From: Pseudorhodobacter aquimaris
Lineage (GTDB): Bacteria; Pseudomonadota; Alphaproteobacteria; Rhodobacterales; Rhodobacteraceae
Assembly (NCBI RefSeq): GCF_001202025.1
Contig: NZ_LGHS01000047.1
Span: 1-48,526, forward strand
DNA: 48,526 nt
Direction of reading: 5' to 3'
Below the pieces are notes generated by a model. That model worked only from the letters and a program-made list of their open reading frames with translations, did no database searches and had not been told where the DNA came from. This document shows, piece by piece, positions 41,461 through 48,526 of this stretch. Position 1 is the first letter of the stretch; each line of letters begins with the position of its first letter. The position numbers and the translations under genes were made by a program.

Positions 41461-41971
41461 CCAGGATGAAGATCCGGAGCCGCTGGTGCGGCGCGCCAAC
41501 TTCTGCCGCGCTGAACAGGCCCGCCGCAGGCGTGTAACCCATGTCCCAAAGCTCTCGCAGCACGGTTTCAAGCCCGAGGCTGACGTGCCCGGGGACGTTT
41601 TCAAGGAACACCCATTCGGGGCGGCATTCGCCGATGACCCGGGCAACATCGGGCCAGAGATGGCGGGGATCATCGGCCCCGCCGCGCTTGCCAGCGGCGC
41701 TGAAGGGTTGGCAGGGATATCCGGCGAGGATGATGTCGAAAGCACCTCGGAAGGGTCGGGCATCGAAACTGCGCAGATCATCCCAGATGGGTGCCGGTGC
41801 GAAATATCCTGCGCGCTGGGCTGCGATGAGGACAGTTTGGGGCCAGCCTTCCCACTCGACAAAGGCGCGGGTGTGAAAGCCAGGCTCGGCGAGCACGAGG
41901 CCCATATCCAAGCCTCCGCCGCCTGCGCAGAGGGATAATCCATGCCAGGGACGTGACACCATGCCATTCAC
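40814..41971 (-). CDS. Phage-type C5 cytosine DNA methyltransferase
   Basis: A 385-aa m5C methyltransferase. GTG 41971 is chosen because it overlaps the stop of the upstream gene (GTGA) and has GGGGGA just upstream; ATG 41962 is an alternative. Motif I is GLSLCAGGGGLDMGL, motif IV GYPCQPFS with catalytic Cys87, motif VI FLENVPGH, motif VIII HQRLRIFILAH, and motif X-like RLLGNGVHPLAAAHAW near the end. Between VIII and X the sequence is Gly/Arg-rich and unlike a normal target domain, while the overlapping frame on the same strand looks more conserved there. It probably protects phage/island DNA. Confidence 0.85.
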   Translation of the reverse strand: MNGMVSRPWHGLSLCAGGGGLDMGLVLAEPGFHTRAFVEWEGWPQTVLIAAQRAGYFAPAPIWDDLRSFDARPFRGAFDIILAGYPCQPFSAAGKRGGADDPRHLWPDVARVIGECRPEWVFLENVPGHVSLGLETVLRELWDMGYTPAAGLFSAAEVGAPHQRLRIFILAHTDEPACRNGQLQPGGQQRLHPQGGSAGAGHQQLVDAESDRWREGRAGPELWLGRDATAATAGSAMADPGRAELERVERRQHHSGRWQVPDGYPALSRGAGLHPPGPGNHAGWAAVLTSRPDLAPALGFNDCLAWAGRLAAHPESPGAAAAEPALRRMADGLAHRARALRLLGNGVHPLAAAHAWRSLAAAHGLGPVDLATDGGRSPPGADGFP

Positions 41972-42936
41972 CGGATCCCCCGCATGCGAAGGCGCTCTGG
42001 CGTGACCAGCCCGCGTGCCAGCATCAAGCCGCACATGGCGGCGCTGATCATGTTCTGGGGCAGATAGGCGTCGGAGTTCACCTTGGCGGCGTAGAAGGCT
42101 GCCAGCTCATCCTCGCTCGGTGGTGGGCCAGCATCACGTTTGCGCTGCCGCTTGGCTTTCGCTTTGCTGGCATTGGCCGTGATCGTCTGCGCATCGCGCT
42201 GGGCGGCGCGTTCCATGAACCGATCCAGCGCTTTTGGCCCATCTGGCGGATCGGGATGATCGGCTCGGCTCTCGGTAGCAACCTCGATGATGCGATCTTC
42301 GGACAATCCGAGACCCTCGACCCAGCGGCGCACATGCGTTCGTGCGGGCCAGCCCTGCCACCAGGCGGGCAAGGTGGCGTTGGCTTTGAGGCCCAGCGCC
42401 ATCAGCAGCTCTGCGAAAAACTGATCAAACTCGATTTCGCGCGCAGCCGCGTCCTCCTCCTCCTTTACTGGTTTACTTAAAGGTTCTCTTACAAGGTTAG
42501 TCTCCGGATTCCGGAGATGGCTTTGGGCAAAATCAGGAGATGGGATTGCCGAAAATCCGGAGATGGCTCCATCACCGGATTCCGGAGTTGGTTCGGCACC
42601 TTGTTCTTCCTCCGTTCCGTCAAACCCGTCTCCGGTTTCCGGAGTTGGCTCTTGTGGAAACCCTTTCTCAAACCCCAGGATGTAGCGTGTGGCCTGCCGC
42701 TTGTAGGTGCGCGGATCATGGGTGCGAACCCGGTGGATCAGCCGCAACTCTTCCAGCTTGGCGAGATGGGCGTTAAGTGCCGAGATCGACATTTCCGCAT
42801 CCTCGGCCAGCCGTGCCTGTGTCGGGAAGCAGCCGAAGTCCGGATTGTGCCGGTCGCACAGATGCCAGAGAACGATCTTGGTGGCAGGCTTTAACCCGCG
42901 GCGCTGGATCGCCCAGTTGGTGGCGTCATGGCTCAT
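41968..42936 (-). CDS. Helix-turn-helix (replication-type) island protein
   Basis: A 322-aa protein. The N-terminal 90 residues are a winged helix (LKPATKIVLWHLCDRHNPD, FPTQARLAEDAEMSISALNA, HLAKLEELRLI). A variable linker follows with repeated TPETGD/TPESGD units and SPDFAQSHLRNPETN. The C-terminal third is Ala/Lys-rich then ends AAMCGLMLARGLVTPERLR. Architecture resembles phage replication initiators or O-like proteins. The linker DNA carries five iteron-like repeats at 42508-42651. It is coupled by overlap with the nuclease gene upstream and the methyltransferase downstream. Confidence 0.75.
   Translation of the reverse strand: MSHDATNWAIQRRGLKPATKIVLWHLCDRHNPDFGCFPTQARLAEDAEMSISALNAHLAKLEELRLIHRVRTHDPRTYKRQATRYILGFEKGFPQEPTPETGDGFDGTEEEQGAEPTPESGDGAISGFSAIPSPDFAQSHLRNPETNLVREPLSKPVKEEEDAAAREIEFDQFFAELLMALGLKANATLPAWWQGWPARTHVRRWVEGLGLSEDRIIEVATESRADHPDPPDGPKALDRFMERAAQRDAQTITANASKAKAKRQRKRDAGPPPSEDELAAFYAAKVNSDAYLPQNMISAAMCGLMLARGLVTPERLRMRGIR
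42508..42651. repeat. Five iteron-like repeats inside the HTH gene
   Basis: Degenerate copies of [A/T]TCCGGAG[A/T]TGG at 42508, 42530, 42553, 42579 and 42636. The first four are spaced 22, 23 and 26 bp apart, close to two helical turns. They lie in the linker-coding part of a putative replication gene, a common place for a phage origin (inference). Confidence 0.55.
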
Positions 42937-43325
42937 GGCGCGATCCTCCGGGATGGCTGCACACGGCTGGTGAAACCATGATCGGCCAGTGCGCCCAGCG
43001 CATCGTCGACGGACCGCACCAGTGCCCAGCCAAAGCCCTGCGCCAAGACGGTCTCCCGAAACGCGTCTTGCGCGGGTCGCAAACGGCCTTTGGCGCTTTT
43101 GACCTCCAGAAACAGCACACGGCCTTCGGATATTACGAGCAAATCGGCAAAGCCGGGATGCACGCCCATGCCGGCGAGGATGGCCTGGCGCTTGGCACCG
43201 CGAGGCCCGGCCTCTGTCACCTCATTGGCGCAATGGTGCACGATGGCGTTGCGGGGCAGGGCGATGCGCAGGGCGGAGACAATCGCGCGCTGCGCGTCGG
43301 CCTCTGGCGTTCCCCGGCGCATCAT
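42933..43325 (-). CDS. VRR-NUC domain nuclease-like protein
   Basis: A 130-aa protein from ATG 43325 (GGAG 8 bases upstream). The core GFADLLVISEGRVLFLEVKS followed by KGRLRPAQDAF is the VRR-NUC version of the PD-(D/E)XK fold: Asp, then Glu-x-Lys. Stand-alone VRR-NUC proteins are common in phages and are thought to act as DNA-junction or structure-specific nucleases. It overlaps both neighbours by four bases or fewer, so it belongs to one operon running from the excisionase-like gene to the methyltransferase. Confidence 0.85.
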   Translation of the reverse strand: MMRRGTPEADAQRAIVSALRIALPRNAIVHHCANEVTEAGPRGAKRQAILAGMGVHPGFADLLVISEGRVLFLEVKSAKGRLRPAQDAFRETVLAQGFGWALVRSVDDALGALADHGFTSRVQPSRRIAP

Positions 43326-43588
43326 GACGAGCACTCCGGATCCTGGTCTGAGCGATGGCGATGGCGCAGCGGGCTGCGCGCATCCAGAACCACGAGAAGC
43401 ACGCAGGCGTCCTCGCGCTCCCTGGCCGTTTCGCCATGGCTGGCGATCACGCGGGCTGCGAGCCGGATCAGCCCGTCCTGATGATGGGCCACATCCGCCA
43501 GAACGGCGCGGGCCTCGGCCAGACGTTCCGCACGCCAGACCGGATCCATGGCGGCGCGGTCCCGCGCGAACGGCAAGGGCGCGCTCAT
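43322..43588 (-). CDS. Small hypothetical island protein
   Basis: An 88-aa helical protein beginning MSAPLPFARDRAAMDPVWR. The middle (LAEARAVLADVAHHQDGLIR and REREDACVLLVVLDAR) looks conserved in style. It overlaps the excisionase-like gene stop (ATGA) and the VRR-NUC start by four bases, which supports it as a real gene despite its size. No function can be assigned. Confidence 0.7.
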   Translation of the reverse strand: MSAPLPFARDRAAMDPVWRAERLAEARAVLADVAHHQDGLIRLAARVIASHGETAREREDACVLLVVLDARSPLRHRHRSDQDPECSS

Positions 43589-43833
43589 CGCCGACCCCGC
43601 GCCGGTATCTTGCGCGCCGTTTCCCTGGCCTCAAGCCAACTGCGCACGGCGCTGCGACGGTAATACACCTTGCGTCCGAGCTTGATGCTCTGGGGGCCGG
43701 TCCGCTTTGCATCCCACCGCCACAGCGTATCCTCGGATACTCCGAGACTGATCGCTAGATCATGGCGACTGATCCAATCCTCCAGCAGGTCCATGTCGGG
43801 CCCTGATTTGTCGATCTCCTGCGTATCCAGCAT
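43585..43833 (-). CDS. Excisionase-like helix-turn-helix protein
   Basis: An 82-aa protein from ATG 43833, with AAGGA nine bases upstream; the frame upstream to 43938 is open but lacks a start signal. It contains a MerR/excisionase-type helix-turn-helix: WISRHDLAISLGVSEDTLWR followed by KLGRKVYYRRSAVRSWLEAR, the usual wing and helix of AlpA/Xis-like proteins. It lies close to the integrase on the same strand. A 27-bp sequence upstream of it is repeated upstream of int, so it may regulate both and act in excision. Confidence 0.8.
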   Translation of the reverse strand: MLDTQEIDKSGPDMDLLEDWISRHDLAISLGVSEDTLWRWDAKRTGPQSIKLGRKVYYRRSAVRSWLEARETARKIPARGRR

Positions 43834-43902
43834 CTTTGTGTCCTTCCCCGATTGCGCCCGAATGCGGGCAATTGCGTCTCGGGGTGCAGGGGAGCAGAGG
43901 AC

Positions 43903-43930
43903 GGGGGGTGGCAGGGTGGCATAAACCGGC
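43903..43930. repeat. Upstream element shared with int, copy 1
   Basis: A 27-bp block (GGGGGTGGCAGGGTGGCATA then AACCGGC) 70-97 bp upstream of the excisionase-like start. An identical copy lies at 46084-46110 upstream of int. It contains GGGTGGCA units in tandem, and a further inverted GTGCCACCCC occurs near 43950. Confidence 0.7.
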
Positions 43931-44126
43931 GTATTCAAATCACCCTTCGTGCCACCCCTTGTTTTATTGAGGCTTTATCGAATTTCACAGCTTTCACTCC
44001 GGCGAGTGTTCTTGCCGCATTAACAACCATTAGTTGCAACGACACGGTGCCGCCGGGGTGCCGTCGGCACGTCAGGAATCACCGCCGCGCAGCACCCCTC
44101 ATGAAACCTTTGAAAGGGATGAAGCG

Positions 44127-44726
44127 ATGGCTTTACCGGCACGTGTGTTCTGGACTTTGGAGAAATTGGCGGCGCGTTGGGGATGCGATCCTGCTGAAAT
44201 TGTGGGATGGGCAACTGAGGGGATTATTGAAATCGTCACAAGTGTCGGAATGGTCCAATGCAGCGGCACTGAGCCGCTGATTGGATTGGTGGTGGTCTGC
44301 GCCGAAGACATCATGCCGTTGTTTTGGGGCAATCGCTCGGAAGCCAAGGCTTGTATGATCTGGCGCATCCGGCCGCAGGGCACAGCGACATGGAAGATCA
44401 TCACGGCTCCCGCCCATGGCGTGGCAATCGAACTGCACGATCTGATGGTGACGACAAAATCTGCCCAGCGCTTTGAGGATGAATACGATCCGTTGCACCG
44501 CGTTCACGTCAGCCCGGGGCGGTCGTCGCGGCATGATTGGGAGGGGATGCTTCAAGCCCTGATGATAAGATTGTTCGAGTACGGATTGCCGGAAACGCAG
44601 GCCGACTTTGTGGCGCAAGGCCAGGATTGGTTCGTGGCGAATGCCAAGGATGGGTCTGTTCCGGATGAAAGCCAGATCCGGCGCAAGCTCAGCTCGATTT
44701 GGCGGGCTCTGAAGAAACCGCAGTAA
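44127..44726 (+). CDS. Island protein with N-terminal DNA-binding-like segment
   Basis: A 199-aa protein from ATG 44127 with AAAGGGA upstream; longer in-frame starts at 44034 lack a signal. The N-terminus FWTLEKLAARWGCDPAEIVGW looks like a helix-turn-helix of the excisionase type. The remainder has RFEDEYDPLHRVHVSPGRSS and DESQIRRKLSSIWRALKKP. I have met similar proteins near integrases of Rhodobacterales islands; function unknown. It is on the opposite strand to int and the excisionase-like gene and converges with int. Confidence 0.7.
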   Translation: MALPARVFWTLEKLAARWGCDPAEIVGWATEGIIEIVTSVGMVQCSGTEPLIGLVVVCAEDIMPLFWGNRSEAKACMIWRIRPQGTATWKIITAPAHGVAIELHDLMVTTKSAQRFEDEYDPLHRVHVSPGRSSRHDWEGMLQALMIRLFEYGLPETQADFVAQGQDWFVANAKDGSVPDESQIRRKLSSIWRALKKPQ

Positions 44727-44773
44727 GCACGACCAAGTCTGATCAACGGCGTTGATGCCCGTTCAGGGCGAGT

Positions 44774-46012
44774 TCAACGCCCGCCCTGAACAATGCGCAG
44801 CTGCGGCTTCATCATCTCCGCGACCGCATTGACCCCATCCCGGAGCGGCGAGTCCATCATATGCGCGTAGCGCTGCGTCGTGCGCATCTGAGAATGCCCC
44901 AGAAGCTTTCCGATCATTTCCAACGATGCGCCACCGCTGACCAGCAGCGATGCGAAGGTATGGCGCAGATCATGAATGCGCACACCCGCAATCCCGGCTT
45001 CAGTCTGGATCTGACGCCAGAAGCGGCGGATTTCCTTGACGGGCTGGCCGGGCACATCGCCGGGGAACAGCCACGGGCAGCCCGGATACACGGCGGTTTG
45101 CCTTTGGCGCACGATGGCGGCCACATCCGGTGAAATTGGCAGACGGTGAACTTTGCGCTGCTTGGTGGTGGTGGCGGGTTTGGACCATGTGGCAAATTCC
45201 AGATTGAATTGTTCAAACCGCGCGCAGCGCACTTCGCCAAGGCGGCCGCCGGTCAACATGCACATCCGGATGATATTGGCCGCGCGCTGGTCTTCGGCTT
45301 TGCCCAGCGCCTTGGCCAGACGATCAATCTCATCCATGCTCAGATAGCGTTCGCGCTCGGTCTCAATGCGCCGGTGAAACCCCATCGCGGGGTTATCGGG
45401 GCGCAGTTTCCACTGAACGGCGAGGCTGAACATCTTGCGCAACACCTCGCCGGTGCGATTGGCGCGGATCGGCGTGGGTTTTGCCCCCTGCAGCTTGCGC
45501 GCGCGATTGTTGGGTTTGGTCTTGGAGGGGCGGGCGCGGCCTTTGGCAATGTCGCTCAGCAACCGATCAACATCATCCAGCGTGATGTCCTCGACCAGCT
45601 TGTGCTTCCAGACCGGCTGGACCATTTTGCGCAGCATGGAAATCTGATCGGATCGGTTGGTCGGAGCCAGATTTGGGGTATGGGTTTCGATATAGCGGTC
45701 GATCAGGTCCGGGATGCGGGGGGCCGCTATCCCGGCTTCGCGCTCGCCCAATGGATCACCACCATCGTCAATGACGCGGCGCAGTGCTTTGGCCTGTTCG
45801 CGTGCGGCCGTGACCGTCCATTCCGGCCACCTGCCAATGGTGAAGCGGCGCTGGCGTCCTTTGACGCGGTAATCCAGCGCGAAATGCCGACTGCCGGATG
45901 AAAAGATGCGCAGTGAGAACCCCCGCACATCTTCATCGAAAACCTGGTAAATTCCCGCGCGCGGTTCGGCGGCCCTGACCAGTTTTTCGGTAAGTTTTTC
46001 TCTTTGCGCCAT
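44774..46012 (-). CDS. int: Tyrosine recombinase integrase (P4-like)
   Basis: A 412-aa integrase. ATG 46012 (MAQREKLTEKLVRAAEPRAG) is chosen over upstream frame extension because the start matches DUF4102/arm-binding integrases and AAGGGG precedes it. Domains: N-terminal arm-binding (about 1-90), core-binding (100-200), catalytic (210-400). Catalytic residues seen: Arg257 in GGRLGEVR, His347 and Arg350 in HDLRHTF, His373 in LLGH and Tyr382 in TQRYAHM. All are present, so it should be active. It integrates the element in the tRNA-fMet gene; partial tRNA copy is about 2.3 kb away. Confidence 0.95.
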   Translation of the reverse strand: MAQREKLTEKLVRAAEPRAGIYQVFDEDVRGFSLRIFSSGSRHFALDYRVKGRQRRFTIGRWPEWTVTAAREQAKALRRVIDDGGDPLGEREAGIAAPRIPDLIDRYIETHTPNLAPTNRSDQISMLRKMVQPVWKHKLVEDITLDDVDRLLSDIAKGRARPSKTKPNNRARKLQGAKPTPIRANRTGEVLRKMFSLAVQWKLRPDNPAMGFHRRIETERERYLSMDEIDRLAKALGKAEDQRAANIIRMCMLTGGRLGEVRCARFEQFNLEFATWSKPATTTKQRKVHRLPISPDVAAIVRQRQTAVYPGCPWLFPGDVPGQPVKEIRRFWRQIQTEAGIAGVRIHDLRHTFASLLVSGGASLEMIGKLLGHSQMRTTQRYAHMMDSPLRDGVNAVAEMMKPQLRIVQGGR

Positions 46013-46341
46013 GATCGACCACCCCTTTGCTGACGTGACACAGGCGTGATCCGCGCTGCAGTTCAACTCAAACATCGCCAGAGGGGGTGGCAGGGTGGCA
46101 TAAACCGGCAAATAGAAACGCAGGCTCGTGCCGGTCCCTTTTTGTACTGCAGTGGTGGGGTTCGGCGACAACTATCACGACTGGCCCATTGTTGCCGTTC
46201 GCACAGAGCTGCCCGCCCACGGTCACTGCGTAAGTAAAGCATAGAGTTCAGCCGAGTATTCTCACGAGGTTGCTTCTCAACGACCCGCCACTGCGCTATA
46301 CGAAATTAACTTGGCAGTGTTAACTAAATGGAAGATTCATT
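46013..46341. other. Intergenic region between int and the DUF262 gene
   Basis: About 330 bases with divergent promoters. It holds the shared 27-bp element (46084-46110). From 46240 the sequence becomes AT-richer toward the DUF262 gene, which may reflect foreign origin of that gene. Confidence 0.6.
46084..46110. repeat. Upstream element shared with excisionase-like gene, copy 2
   Basis: 27 bp identical to 43904-43930, lying 72-98 bp upstream of the int start, the same distance as copy 1 from its gene. Similarity continues weakly beyond it (CTCGTGCC, TCCCTT). Confidence 0.7.
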
Positions 46342-48012
46342 ATGCAGCTCAGTCCCTTACATTTGTCGGTCGCAAAGCTCTTAGACGGGCGGCTGTTCCA
46401 AATTCCCGACTATCAACGAGCCTATTCTTGGCAAAAGCGCCAGAGACAGGATCTTTTCGGCGATATTGAGGAAGCGCACCGCTCTGGCCGTGAGCATTTT
46501 ATGGCGACTGTAGTCGCACTTGCTCGCGAGAAGCGGGTAATTGCTGCTGACGAACTCCAGGCGGTGGAACTGGTTGACGGACAGCAGAGAGTTACTACTA
46601 TCGTTATTCTTTTGAAGGCGCTTGAAAAACAACTTTTAGAGACCGGGAATGAGAGTCAAGCACGTGCGAAACGCGATCTCGGCGACCTTCTCGTCAAAGG
46701 CGACGATCACTCGCTCGTTCTTTTGCAGACAAACCATGATAGCAGCAACGTCTTCACCAGCTACCTGCGCAAGGGTGAAATCGATGAGACGTCAATCACG
46801 ACAGCCTCTGATAAGAACGTTGTGGATGCGGTACGAGAGTGTGAGGAGTTCGTCGCAGGCTGGGCCAGCAAGGGCACGCTGATCGAACTTCTTGGCACGA
46901 TACGAAACCGACTGTCGATGATCTATCACGAACTCGCTGACGAAGCGACTGTTTACCGGGTGTTCGAAGTGCTCAACAGCCGTGGTCTTGATGTGAGATG
47001 GATCGACAAAACGAAGAGTCAGTTGATGTCATCGCTCTTCGAGTTCGTTGAAGACGGGTCTCGCACGGATGGCCTGCGTGAGATGCGAAAAATCTGGCAA
47101 GACATTTACCGAATTCTCGGTCTCAAACAAGCTTTAGGCAATGAAGCGTTGCGTTTCGCAGGCACTCTTTCAATCTCTTCACGGCCTAATCGTGTGGTGG
47201 GGGAGGAAGATGCGTCTGTCGCTTTGATCCAGCGCGCTGGAAGAGAACTTAAGACAATTGTCGAATCCGCAGAGTGGTTGTTGAAAGTAGTTCGCCTAGT
47301 GAATGATCTGAATTCCGACGTGCGGCGAGCTGCAGTGACCAAGATCGCGCATGCCAGATTCCTCGCCATTGCGATCATGCTGCGGGGTTTCGAGAAGGAG
47401 GTCCAAGAAGAATTGTTGGGTGCATGGGAAAATGTGACCTTCCGCATCTTTGGGCTTGGTGGTGCCGATACGAGAATGAAAGTGGGCGAGTACGTCAGGT
47501 TGGCCTATGATGTATATAAGAACGAACTATCATCCGCCGAAATTCTCAGTGAGTTGAAGAAACTCGGCAATGACTATGAAATAAATGATTTGCTTGCGGA
47601 CCAAGACTACTGGAACAACTGCTATGAGGGGTGGGCTGAAGAACTGAGGTATCTTCTCTTCCGTTACGATGAGCACCTTGCCAAACAAGCGGGCGAACAG
47701 ATTAATGCGTCTCAGTGGAACAAGATCTGGACAGTCGAGCCTTCAAAATCGATCGAGCATATTGTTCCGCAAAGCGCCGATCCTGAATTTAAACATCACT
47801 TGGGAAATCTTATTATGCTTCCGCCCGGTATGAATTCGTCGCTCCAAGACGATCCCCCGAAAGATAAAGCTGAAGCCTATCTGGGCTGTGGACTGCGGGA
47901 AACCATGGCAGTCGGCAAGCTTGTCAAGAAAACCGGGACTTGGGATGAGACGCAAGTGAAGAAACGTGTAGAGCGCATAGAGCAGTTCGTGAAAACTGAA
48001 TGGGGTGACTGA
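46342..48012 (+). CDS. GmrSD-like DUF262/DUF1524 protein (type IV restriction type)
   Basis: A 556-aa single-chain protein. The N-terminal DUF262 domain (ParB/Srx-like) shows FQIPDYQRAYSW at 19-30 and VDGQQRVTT at 78-86, the nucleotide-binding DGQQR motif. The middle is helical. The C-terminal DUF1524 nuclease domain has SIEHIVPQS (His473), then HHLGNLIML and NSSLQDDPPKDK, the His-Asn-Asn/His core of an HNH nuclease. This layout matches GmrSD/BrxU-type enzymes that cut modified phage DNA using nucleotide energy. GGAAG precedes ATG 46342. It lies alone between int and attR, a common position for anti-phage cargo, and is noticeably less GC-rich than its neighbours. Confidence 0.9.
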   Translation: MQLSPLHLSVAKLLDGRLFQIPDYQRAYSWQKRQRQDLFGDIEEAHRSGREHFMATVVALAREKRVIAADELQAVELVDGQQRVTTIVILLKALEKQLLETGNESQARAKRDLGDLLVKGDDHSLVLLQTNHDSSNVFTSYLRKGEIDETSITTASDKNVVDAVRECEEFVAGWASKGTLIELLGTIRNRLSMIYHELADEATVYRVFEVLNSRGLDVRWIDKTKSQLMSSLFEFVEDGSRTDGLREMRKIWQDIYRILGLKQALGNEALRFAGTLSISSRPNRVVGEEDASVALIQRAGRELKTIVESAEWLLKVVRLVNDLNSDVRRAAVTKIAHARFLAIAIMLRGFEKEVQEELLGAWENVTFRIFGLGGADTRMKVGEYVRLAYDVYKNELSSAEILSELKKLGNDYEINDLLADQDYWNNCYEGWAEELRYLLFRYDEHLAKQAGEQINASQWNKIWTVEPSKSIEHIVPQSADPEFKHHLGNLIMLPPGMNSSLQDDPPKDKAEAYLGCGLRETMAVGKLVKKTGTWDETQVKKRVERIEQFVKTEWGD

Positions 48013-48177
48013 TGGGCAAGATTTCAGTCCGATTGGGCTGACCTGCTGTCTGTCACCGAATTGAGGGGCGTCTCCCGGCAATGACGGCAAATGATTGCTT
48101 TGTCGGCACATCGGTAGCTGTAATTTCGCATTTGTTGCGCGACGAACCGACTGGGATTAATTGTAATCGCGGAGGTT
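48013..48177. other. Non-coding end of the island
   Basis: No convincing ORF between the DUF262 gene and the right arm site. A minus-strand frame at 48024-48230 has no protein-like sequence. Confidence 0.5.
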
Positions 48178-48198
48178 CGAGTCAACGCTGAGTCAACG
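48178..48198 (+). repeat. Right arm-type integrase site (tandem GAGTCAACG)
   Basis: The 21 bp are identical to 253-273 in the same orientation, with GAGTCAACG twice at an 11-bp period, about 140 bp inside the right tRNA copy. Confidence 0.6.
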
Positions 48199-48338
48199 GA
48201 CGTATGCAGTTTTGGGCAAATCCAGAGCAACCCAATGCAGTCGAATGTTGTCGGTTGCCGTGTAACAAAGTGCGTGAGAACAGAGACTTACCGGCTAAGT
48301 CGTTGAGATACATAAGCCATTGGAATCGCTAGGGTTTT

Positions 48339-48385
48339 GGCTCATAACCTGAAGGTCGTAGGTTCAAATCCTACCCCCGCAACCA
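48339..48385 (+). other. attR: displaced 3' half of tRNA-fMet
   Basis: Begins GGCTCATAACCTGAAGGTCG, identical to the anticodon arm of the complete tRNA, and ends CCCGCAACCA. The T-stem is GTAGG/CCTAC rather than GTTGG/CCAAC: two paired changes that keep the stem intact. It has no 5' half, so it is not a gene. The 140 bases beyond it hold nothing I recognise. Confidence 0.85.
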
Positions 48386-48526
48386 AAACTAATTCGTCAA
48401 TGTTATCAATAGCTTGAGATTTAGCGCTCAGGCTCTTTTGCATTTTGGCTCCTAAACTCAGCAAAAGTAGCGACGCCAAAGCACCTTCCAGATGGATTGA
48501 GAGTTTGCCCTCAGGCTCGCTTGGGG

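Noticed and set aside
42508-42651. CRISPR array
   Set aside because: Repeats are short, degenerate and spaced 22-26 bp without unique spacers of regular length; no cas genes in the window.
45146-45901. 251-residue plus-strand open frame opposite int
   Set aside because: Antisense shadow of an integrase with a complete catalytic set.

Overview
The window looks like a piece of a high-GC alphaproteobacterial chromosome, most likely Rhodobacterales (inference from gene style: several short island/prophage proteins resemble ones I associate with that order). It is almost entirely one integrated element of about 48.2 kb. A complete initiator tRNA gene lies at 111-187. A second copy of its 3' half lies at 48339-48385. 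A tyrosine-recombinase integrase (44774-46012, minus) and a small excisionase-like protein sit near the right end, and a tandem 9-mer that looks like an integrase arm site occurs just inside both ends (253-273 and 48178-48198).

Layout from left to right. (1) 431-6041: copper module with a small secreted protein, a Tat-exported multicopper oxidase, two membrane-anchored monohaem cytochromes c, a CopZ-like chaperone and a CopA-type P1B ATPase broken by a frameshift, behind a CueR-type promoter. (2) 6430-7119: remains of a phage lysis cassette (endolysin tail with a nonsense codon, frameshifted holin-like gene, short partner ORF). (3) 7112-11386: small membrane protein, SPC/HEGGT-type P1B-4 metal ATPase, DUF924 protein, short-chain dehydrogenase. 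(4) 11558-21446: a two-component system next to a transmembrane electron-transfer locus: ferric-reductase-like flavocytochrome, hemerythrin-like secreted protein, PepSY protein, DUF2271 protein with an FMN-attachment-like motif, PepSY-TM/flavodoxin/FNR fusion, ApbE flavin transferase and a convergent pentahaem cytochrome. Three copies of an 11-bp-period direct repeat lie in the intergenic regions of this locus. (5) 21644-27596: HMA chaperone, CPG-motif P1B ATPase, LysR regulator, a second two-component system and a small secreted protein. (6) 28059-31369: phage-type genes (terminase small subunit, a 76-aa protein, DUF3489, a DNA methyltransferase lacking its ParB-like N-terminus). (7) 31750-40068: type III restriction-modification operon with a third overlapping PD-(D/E)XK-like gene, then a RES/Xre toxin-antitoxin pair. 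(8) 40148-46012: tightly overlapping phage/island genes (hypothetical protein, C5 DNA methyltransferase with a second long conserved-looking frame, HTH protein with iteron-like repeats, VRR-NUC nuclease, excisionase, integrase). (9) 46342-48012: a GmrSD-like DUF262/DUF1524 protein between integrase and attR.

My overall reading: this was a temperate phage. Integrase, early genes and terminase small subunit remain on the right and the lysis genes remain as wrecks on the left, in the same leftward orientation. The structural genes expected between them are absent, and about 21 kb of metal-resistance and redox cargo lies there instead. The right arm also collected defence genes. The most interesting functional unit is the regulated flavin/haem electron-transfer locus at 11.5-21.4 kb. 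The most interesting possible new defence arrangement is the three-gene type III R-M operon. All functional calls rest on motifs read by eye; no database search was run.
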